Shown here in pieces: positions 1 through 5,066 of a DNA stretch of 5,066 bases (positions are counted from its first letter, which is position 1; the number at the start of each line of letters is the position of its first letter). The stretch covers positions 1 to 5,066 of the forward strand of contig CAMPJH010000119.1 in the NCBI GenBank assembly GCA_946886845.1, given 5' to 3'. The notes below the pieces were generated by a model that saw only the letters and a list, made by a program, of their open reading frames with translations, searched no databases and was not told the DNA's origin. The position numbers were made by a program, and so were the translations under genes. The DNA is from an uncultured Sphingomonas sp. (GTDB lineage Bacteria; Pseudomonadota; Alphaproteobacteria; Sphingomonadales; Sphingomonadaceae).

Positions 1-13
1 CAGGAGGACGGTT

Positions 14-207
14 ATGGGACAGCGCTACTGGGTGATTGGCGGGGAATATCGCAACTGCCAGTTCGACGAGGTGGTGCCCGGCACCGAAGAGATTTCGGGC
101 CCGTTCCCCGATGCCGTTCGGGCGCGGACCGAATGGCAGCGCCTGACTTTCCGCGATCGCCGAAGCGCGACCGAGCGCTATTCGATCTGCGTCGAGTCGT
201 TCCGCCG

Positions 208-211
<4 letters not shown>
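14..211 (+). CDS. DUF4170 family small protein (uncharacterised)
   Basis: Small 65-residue soluble protein with no signal peptide or membrane segment. Its opening RYWVIGGEY, the PGTEE..GPF middle and the W.RL segment match what I know of DUF4170, a family of short alphaproteobacterial proteins without an assigned function. The start is well supported: a perfect AGGAGG lies at 2-7, six bases before the ATG. The stop TGA overlaps the ATG of malate synthase in the sequence ATGA, so the two genes are very probably translated together. This ties the protein to glyoxylate-shunt expression, but nothing in the sequence shows a catalytic or binding site. Aromatic residues are frequent, suggesting a compact fold. 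The family assignment is from memory of the motif pattern; any role in regulating or stabilising malate synthase is only a guess from position. Confidence 0.85.
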
Positions 212-1776
<1,565 letters not shown>

Positions 1777-1777
1777 A

Positions 1778-2764
1778 CTAAGGCCCGTATTTGACGGGCT
1801 CCAATATCAGGACGTGCAGGTCTCGAGTCGGCCGCCAATTCTCGTGGCGAACCTCGAATTGCGTCGGCCCGATCTTCCTTACGCCGGTCTCGCAGAAGCT
1901 GACGAGGTTGCCCGGCTTGCCCTTGTCCACCACCAGGCGGAAGCTGCCGATCGGCGAGCGCCAGTTTGCGCCCGTCGTCAGGATATAATCGATCCATGTT
2001 GGCGGAAGCACGATGTTCGGCCGTCGCAGCCGCTCCGCGGCCGCGAGGAAATCCTTATCGATACAGTAGCGCTCGATCATCGCGAGCCGATCCGGGTCGT
2101 CCGCTTTCACATATTCCGAAGCAAGAAGCGTATCGACGGAGCTGCCGGCACCAGGGGCGTAGCGGTGATCGACGTTGAGATCGCGGCCGGCCGGGAATCG
2201 CTGCTTCCACCAATGCCGGTCCTGCACCGTCCACAGGGGGACAAGGTGGTGCCGCATCGGCTCGGCGCCGAAGCTGAATTCCTCCACTCCGGCGAGTCCG
2301 AGCGATTGCAGCCGGCTTCTTTCCGTCTCCGGCAGCGCGTCCATCACTTTCGTCGCGTCCATGATGTCGTCGGGAGCGATCGGAATGCGCAGCCGGTCGA
2401 GCAGGGCGGTGTGATCCTGCCCCTTCACGATCGCCTTGCGCTCGAGTGCCGACTGCACTGGCCGGCCTTCGACGGCAGTGTGGAAATCCGATGGATAAGA
2501 CAGGTTCCTGCCCCATTCCTCGGACAGGTCGCGCGGCGGCATCGGGAAGGCGACGATCGTTTCGACGTCGCTCGGCGATTGATTGCGGAAGACATAGCGG
2601 ACCCGGATTTCCTTTGCCGAGACCGAGAGGTCCTCCGACACCATGTCGATCTTGTCTGTGCGTTCGAGAACCAGCCCGCCGGCGGCGGTGCTGGCCGTGC
2701 TGTCGTTGGCGATTGCCGCCGGCGCGGAAGCAAGTCCGGCAAGCAGAATGATGAGTCGGCGCAT
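1778..2764 (-). CDS. Exported DUF4424 family protein (uncharacterised)
   Basis: A 328-residue protein with a clear Sec signal peptide: MRR, a hydrophobic stretch at residues 4-18, and an AIA cleavage site after A19. It is probably periplasmic, since no other membrane segment is visible. The body matches DUF4424 as I remember it, with VSAKEIRVRYVFRN near residue 48, TIVAFPMPP near 69, and a C-terminal block around 256-308 (TWIDYILTTGANW, FRLVVDKGKP, SFCETGV, TQFEV). The mature protein has exactly two cysteines, C234 and C291, which could form a disulfide. No enzyme motif is recognised. I took the ATG at 2764 because it begins the signal peptide; the open frame extends to 2944 but would overlap rplT. 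A GGGGG at 2772-2776 is the likely ribosome binding site. The gene lies behind the rplT terminator and converges on aceB with one base between the stops. The fold and role are unknown. Confidence 0.88.
   Translation of the reverse strand: MRRLIILLAGLASAPAAIANDSTASTAAGGLVLERTDKIDMVSEDLSVSAKEIRVRYVFRNQSPSDVETIVAFPMPPRDLSEEWGRNLSYPSDFHTAVEGRPVQSALERKAIVKGQDHTALLDRLRIPIAPDDIMDATKVMDALPETERSRLQSLGLAGVEEFSFGAEPMRHHLVPLWTVQDRHWWKQRFPAGRDLNVDHRYAPGAGSSVDTLLASEYVKADDPDRLAMIERYCIDKDFLAAAERLRRPNIVLPPTWIDYILTTGANWRSPIGSFRLVVDKGKPGNLVSFCETGVRKIGPTQFEVRHENWRPTRDLHVLILEPVKYGP
1782..1800. terminator. Short hairpin at the convergent aceB/DUF4424 junction (weak terminator candidate)
   Basis: GCCCGT at 1783-1788 and ACGGGC at 1794-1799 form a perfect 6-bp stem with a 5-base loop, extended by a G-T pair at 1782/1800. 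It begins seven bases after the aceB stop codon and lies inside the last codons of the DUF4424 gene on the other strand. Neither side has a proper T-tract: the + side continues CCAATATC, the - side CTTAGTTC. It could slow polymerase from both directions, but it could also be chance in GC-rich coding sequence. Confidence 0.25.
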
Positions 2765-2775
2765 GGTGAAACCCC

Positions 2776-2794
2776 CGGCGCCGGTGGTGCGCCG
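2776..2794 (-). other. Inverted repeat touching the DUF4424 ribosome binding site
   Basis: CGGCGC at 2776-2781 and GCGCCG at 2789-2794 make a 6-bp all-GC stem with a 7-base loop. In the - strand RNA the hairpin would end at the first G of the GGGGG that seems to be the ribosome binding site (2772-2776), about eight bases before the ATG. It may tune translation or be a protein-binding operator, but in DNA this rich in GC a chance origin is quite possible. Confidence 0.3.
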
Positions 2795-2810
2795 AAGCCG
2801 AACCGCAAGC

Positions 2811-2845
2811 AAGAAAAAGGACGCCGCGGGTTGCCCCGGGCGCCC
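2811..2845 (-). terminator. Rho-independent terminator of the rpmI-rplT unit
   Basis: Read on the - strand, GGGCGCCCGGGG (2845-2834) pairs with CCCGCGGCGTCC (2830-2819) around a CAA loop. The stem has seven outer pairs (one of them G-T), two mismatches, then three inner G-C pairs. It is followed at once by TTTTTCTT (2818-2811). It starts 25 bases past the rplT stop codon and points in the same direction, so it should end the ribosomal protein transcript and separate it from the DUF4424 gene. Confidence 0.85.
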
Positions 2846-2870
2846 TCTTAAATTTCCGGGCGAAAGCCGC

Positions 2871-3245
2871 TTAAGCGGTCGCCGTTTCCTTGGGCAGCGC
2901 CGCCTTCGCCTGGGCGATGATCGCCTTGAAGGCTTCGCCCTCATGCATGGCGATGTCGGCCAGCACCTTGCGGTCGAGATCGATCTTGGCGAGCTTGAGC
3001 GCGTGGATGAACTGGCCGTAGGTCAGCCCTTCGGCGCGGACGGCGGCGTTGATCCGCTGGATCCACAGGGCGCGGAAGCTGCGCTTCTTCACCTTGCGGT
3101 CGCGATAGGCGTATTGCCCGGCCTTCTCGACCGCCTGGCGGGCGATTCGGATGGTGTTCTTGCGGCGGCCGTAATAGCCCTTCGCCTGGTCGAGGATCCG
3201 CTTGTGCTTGGCGCGCGTGGTTACGCCGCGTTTGATGCGTGGCAT
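2871..3245 (-). CDS. rplT: 50S ribosomal protein L20
   Basis: L20 binds 23S rRNA and is needed early in assembly of the large ribosomal subunit. In E. coli and Bacillus it also represses its own operon by binding the mRNA leader. The 124-residue product is close to the E. coli length of 118. The basic N-terminal half ([18 protein letters not shown], then [11 protein letters not shown] at 21-31) is the rRNA-penetrating extension. The L20 signature [17 protein letters not shown] is at 54-70, and the globular C-terminal domain follows. The start at 3245 is supported by AAGGAG eight bases upstream. It lies 12 bases after rpmI, the standard L35-L20 pairing, and is followed by a strong terminator. 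pheS, which often follows rplT in related bacteria, is not here. Nothing in the protein is unusual apart from a slightly long Ala-rich C-terminal tail. Confidence 0.98.
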   Translation of the reverse strand: MPRIKRGVTTRAKHKRILDQAKGYYGRRKNTIRIARQAVEKAGQYAYRDRKVKKRSFRALWIQRINAAVRAEGLTYGQFIHALKLAKIDLDRKVLADIAMHEGEAFKAIIAQAKAALPKETATA

Positions 3246-3253
3246 GCTTCGCG

Positions 3254-3259
3254 CTCCTT
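3254..3259 (-). promoter_or_regulatory. rplT ribosome binding site overlapping the rpmI stop codon
   Basis: On the - strand AAGGAG occupies 3259-3254, eight bases before the rplT ATG, and shares two bases with the rpmI stop codon TAA (3260-3258). Ribosomes ending on rpmI would therefore sit on the rplT binding site. This suggests coupled translation and balanced output of L35 and L20. Confidence 0.8.
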
Positions 3260-3461
3260 ACTTGAGGCCGTAGGGCGCCCAGAGCTTCACCCGCGCCGTA
3301 TCGGCGTCGGCGAGAATCTCGGTGCCGCGGTTCTGGCGGATGTACTTGGCGTTGTGGCTGATCAGCCGGTGGCGCTTGCCGGCGACCCCGTGCTTGATCT
3401 TGCCGGTGGCCGTGAGCTTGAAGCGCTTCTTGACGCCGCTCTTGGTCTTGAGCTTGGGCAT
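3258..3461 (-). CDS. rpmI: 50S ribosomal protein L35
   Basis: Small, highly basic protein of the large ribosomal subunit, 67 residues against 65 in E. coli. It shows the L35 hallmarks: MPKLKTKSGVKKRF at 1-14, the GKIKHGVAGKRH block at 20-31, and a C-terminal RVKLWAPYG. The start at 3461 is supported by AGGAGA at 3472-3467, five bases upstream. It is the first gene of the rpmI-rplT pair, with the rplT ribosome binding site overlapping its stop codon. infC, which comes just before rpmI in many bacteria, is absent. A promoter-like sequence and a leader of about 80 bases lie directly upstream instead, so the pair seems to be transcribed independently here. Confidence 0.98.
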   Translation of the reverse strand: MPKLKTKSGVKKRFKLTATGKIKHGVAGKRHRLISHNAKYIRQNRGTEILADADTARVKLWAPYGLK

Positions 3462-3542
3462 TTTCGTCTCCTGACGTTCTTGAACGGCCGCGGCAGCCCT
3501 CGATGGCCGGGCGCGTTCGATTGCTCCAGTGGTCTGGAAGAG
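3462..3542 (-). promoter_or_regulatory. rpmI-rplT 5' leader, possible L20-responsive region
   Basis: About 80 bases lie between the predicted start of transcription (about 3542) and the rpmI ATG. Read on the - strand it contains a small hairpin TCCAG-ACCA-CTGGA (3538-3525), a possible long-range pairing of CGGCC with GGCCG, and a short inverted repeat CGTTC-AA-GAAC-G (3486-3475) just before the ribosome binding site AGGAGA. In E. coli and Bacillus, L20 controls this operon through a structured leader, so a regulatory role is plausible. The elements here are short, and I cannot match them to a known L20 leader. Confidence 0.35.
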
Positions 3543-3548
3543 GGCGGG

Positions 3549-3577
3549 CCTATAGAGCGCAACGCCAATTCTGGCAA
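3549..3577 (-). promoter_or_regulatory. Candidate sigma70-type promoter for rpmI-rplT
   Basis: On the - strand, TTGCCA (3577-3572) resembles the -35 box TTGACA with one difference. It is followed by a 17-base spacer and TATAGG (3554-3549) as a -10 box, which matches TATAAT in its first four bases. The -35 box begins immediately after the stop codon of the SDR gene. A short inverted repeat, GCCA-GAAT-TGGC (3574-3563), covers the end of the -35 box and part of the spacer and could be an operator. The position, in the only sizeable gap before rpmI, supports the call. Confidence 0.6.
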
Positions 3578-4234
3578 CTACCAGGGAATCTCAGAACCGT
3601 CGTAGCTGAAGAAGCGGCCGGATTGGTCTGGGCCGAGATCTTCGATCACCCGCCGCATTCCGGCAACGCTCTCTTCCGGCTCGAGCGGAGCCGACTCGCC
3701 GCCCATCCGGGTCTGGACCCAACCCGGATGAAGTACTGCAGCGACCACCTTGTCCCGATTGTCGATTGCGAGGCTTCGCCACGCCGAGTTGAGCGCAGTC
3801 TTGGACGACCGGTAGGCGATGTAGCCGCCGGACCTATTGTCGGCGATGCTGCCCATCTTGCTGGTGATTGCGACCAGCTTGCCGCCCGAGCGCGCCACCA
3901 GCGGCAGCACCGATTGCGCGAGCAGATACGGCGCGACGGTGTTGACCGCGAACGTCTCCAGCCATTCTTCGCCCTCGGCCGCGCTTCGCGGCGACCTCGG
4001 CCCGTAGGTGCCGGCGTTGGCGATCAGCAGGTCGAGCGAATCGAGCCGTTCGCCGAAGCTCGCGACCGCGTCGAGGTCGCGCATGTCGAGCCTCTCGACC
4101 CGGACGCCGAGTACGTCGAGCTCGGGGCTGCTCTGACGAACGGTGGCGACGACGTCCCAGCCGTCGGCGGAATATTGGCGCGCGAACTCGAGGCCGATGC
4201 CGCGATTCGCTCCGGTGATCAGGACTGAGGGCAT
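3578..4234 (-). CDS. Short-chain dehydrogenase/reductase, C-factor-like
   Basis: NAD(P)-dependent oxidoreductase with a Rossmann fold, 218 residues and probably cytosolic. It has the complete classical SDR set: the dinucleotide-binding TGANRGIG at 7-14, D50 for the adenine ring, NAG at 73-75, N98, the catalytic S125, Y141 and K145 (YRSSK), and HPGWVQT at 169-175. R33 after the second strand and R11 in the glycine loop hint at NADPH preference. The short length and the ANAGTYGP and HPGWV motifs resemble the CsgA/C-factor-like group of SDRs, whose substrates are mostly unknown; the substrate cannot be read from the sequence. The ATG at 4234 places the TGxxxGIG motif at the usual distance from the start. 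No strong Shine-Dalgarno is visible. It lies 30 bases after the SRAP gene on the same strand and may be cotranscribed with it. Confidence 0.9.
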   Translation of the reverse strand: MPSVLITGANRGIGLEFARQYSADGWDVVATVRQSSPELDVLGVRVERLDMRDLDAVASFGERLDSLDLLIANAGTYGPRSPRSAAEGEEWLETFAVNTVAPYLLAQSVLPLVARSGGKLVAITSKMGSIADNRSGGYIAYRSSKTALNSAWRSLAIDNRDKVVAAVLHPGWVQTRMGGESAPLEPEESVAGMRRVIEDLGPDQSGRFFSYDGSEIPW

Positions 4235-4264
4235 GGCTGGTAAACGCGGACGAAGCGAAAAGGC

Positions 4265-4843
4265 TCAGGCGGCACGAGCAACCTCGAGCGAACCGGCCGG
4301 GGTCGGCGCCAGCAGGTCGGCCGAACCGGCGCTGCCGTCGAGCCAGGGGCGCCACTGGTCGGGCCGAAGCAGCACGATCTGCCGGTTGTGCAACGGCTCG
4401 ACGTCCGGCCCGGGCGGCGCGGTCAGTAACGTGAACGCCTCGCCAATCTCCGGGTGCGGCCGCAGCAGGCCGGCGATCGCAAAGTCCTGGCCTTCGGCGG
4501 GCCGGAACAGCCAGCAATCCTTGCGCTTCTGCTTGGGGTCGGCGGGCGCCGTATATTCGTAGAAGCCGTCCATCGGCACCAGGCAGCGGTCCTTCGGGAA
4601 GTTGCGCCCGTCCGAGCGCATGTTGAACACCGGCTTGCCGTTCGGGGCCGGCCACGACCAGCGGCGGATCACCAGCTCGGCATGGTCGCTGCTCCAGCGA
4701 ACCACCGGCGCCCGGTCGGTGATGTGGACGTCGGCGGGCTCGATGTTTGGAACACCCTCGGGGAAAGTCAGCGGCATCTGGACGTCGGCAAACAGCCGCC
4801 GAATCGCGTCGGGATTCTTTTCGATCCGGTAGAGGTTGCACAC
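4265..4843 (-). CDS. SRAP (YedK/HMCES) family protein, abasic-site DNA-protein crosslinker
   Basis: SRAP proteins protect single-stranded DNA at replication forks. After removal of Met1, Cys2 forms a covalent thiazolidine bond with abasic sites. All active-site positions are present: C2, N74 (in NMRSD), E96 (in GFYEY) and H152 (in LHNRQ), matching C2, N75, E105 and H160 of E. coli YedK. The product is 192 residues, somewhat short against about 222 in E. coli. The start is a GTG at 4843; it is fixed by function because the next codon must be the catalytic cysteine. Only a weak Shine-Dalgarno precedes it. Motifs differ from the E. coli type: MCNLY for MCGRF, and HNRQI in place of HDRMP. The MCNLY form is, as I recall, common in alphaproteobacteria. 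It follows prs by 15 bases on the same strand, and no LexA box is evident in that gap. Confidence 0.93.
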   Translation of the reverse strand: MCNLYRIEKNPDAIRRLFADVQMPLTFPEGVPNIEPADVHITDRAPVVRWSSDHAELVIRRWSWPAPNGKPVFNMRSDGRNFPKDRCLVPMDGFYEYTAPADPKQKRKDCWLFRPAEGQDFAIAGLLRPHPEIGEAFTLLTAPPGPDVEPLHNRQIVLLRPDQWRPWLDGSAGSADLLAPTPAGSLEVARAA

Positions 4844-4858
4844 GCCGAAGCGCCAATC

Positions 4859-5066
4859 TTAATCGAACAGGCTCGACACGCTGGCTTCGTCGGCGATCCG
4901 GCGGATCGCTTCGGCGAGCAGCGGCGCGACGGTGAGCCGTCGGATCTTGCCGCCTTTGACGTCGGCTTCTCCGCTCCAGATCGAATCGGTGACCACCAGC
5001 TCCTTGAGCTCGGAGGCGGCGACCCGGGCGGCGGCGCCGCCGGACAGCACGCCGTGGGTGCAATAA
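4859..5066 (-). CDS. prs: Ribose-phosphate pyrophosphokinase, C-terminal part (cut by window edge)
   Basis: PRPP synthetase transfers pyrophosphate from ATP to ribose 5-phosphate, supplying PRPP for purine, pyrimidine, histidine, tryptophan and NAD synthesis. Only the last 68 residues are in the window; the 5' part continues past position 5066. The visible part is typical of the family: [13 protein letters not shown], then ELVVTDSI, the C-terminal block [20 protein letters not shown] and a TAA stop. THG followed by the VTDSI strand belongs to the C-terminal phosphoribosyltransferase-like domain. An open frame from the GTG at 5050 exists, but this is an internal valine codon, not a start. The gene is on the same strand as SRAP and SDR and 15 bases before SRAP, so it may head that unit. 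Confidence 0.93.
   Translation of the reverse strand, partial: YCTHGVLSGGAAARVAASELKELVVTDSIWSGEADVKGGKIRRLTVAPLLAEAIRRIADEASVSSLFD

Noticed and set aside
133..207. N-terminal extension of malate synthase from the ATG at 133
   Set aside because: The 25 extra residues lie within the DUF4170 gene and would exceed the family length. The ATG at 208 within ATGA fits better.
1814..2851. 345-codon open frame on the + strand opposite the DUF4424 gene
   Set aside because: It is antisense to a gene with a signal peptide and family motifs. Its own product has no motif and also crosses the rplT terminator region.
2765..2944. Longer N-terminus for the DUF4424 protein
   Set aside because: The added part is Arg/Pro-rich, crosses the terminator and overlaps the end of rplT, and it would bury the signal peptide inside the protein.
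2643..3605. 320-codon open frame on the + strand across rplT and rpmI
   Set aside because: It runs antisense through two certain ribosomal protein genes and their terminator. It exists because of codon bias, not as a gene.
3503..4228. 241-codon open frame on the + strand opposite the SDR gene
   Set aside because: It is antisense to a gene carrying all classical SDR motifs and has no motif of its own.
4844..4858. LexA or other SOS operator in front of the SRAP gene
   Set aside because: The 15-base gap to prs holds no GAAC-N7-GTTC or similar dyad; the family name alone does not support SOS control here.
3834..5063. 409-codon open frame on the - strand across SDR, SRAP and prs
   Set aside because: It is an out-of-frame reading of three recognised genes on the same strand, with strongly Arg/Ala-rich composition.

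Overview
This GC-rich window (GC looks well above 60% by eye, with codon third positions strongly G/C) reads as ordinary chromosomal DNA from an alphaproteobacterium, most likely a member of the Sphingomonadales. Pointers to this are a DUF4170 protein, a DUF4424 protein, an SRAP protein of the 'MCNLY' type and the overall codon usage. The genus cannot be fixed from the sequence alone. No mobile element, CRISPR array, tRNA or rRNA is visible, and coding density is about 94%.

Layout. On the + strand, a small DUF4170 protein (14-211) overlaps malate synthase A, aceB (208-1776), by the four bases ATGA. This is a translationally coupled pair serving the glyoxylate shunt. All remaining genes are on the - strand. 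Read in their own direction (right to left) they are: the 3' end of prs (PRPP synthetase, cut by the window edge), an SRAP/YedK-family protein that caps abasic sites, a C-factor-like short-chain dehydrogenase/reductase, the ribosomal protein pair rpmI-rplT (L35-L20), and an exported DUF4424 protein that converges tail to tail on aceB with one base between the stop codons.

Transcription units (inferred). prs, SRAP and SDR are spaced by 15 and 30 bp and may be one unit. A sigma70-like promoter begins directly after the SDR stop codon and would drive rpmI-rplT through a leader of about 80 nt. A convincing Rho-independent terminator follows rplT. DUF4424 lies beyond that terminator with no clear promoter of its own, and an inverted repeat sits right against its ribosome binding site. 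The convergent aceB/DUF4424 junction has only a short hairpin without a U-tract.

The genes are mostly housekeeping: carbon anaplerosis, nucleotide precursor supply, ribosome assembly and DNA-damage protection. I found no convincing new multi-gene system. The points most worth a second look are the coupling of DUF4170 to aceB, the exported DUF4424 protein, the rpmI leader, and the divergent active-site surroundings of the SRAP protein.
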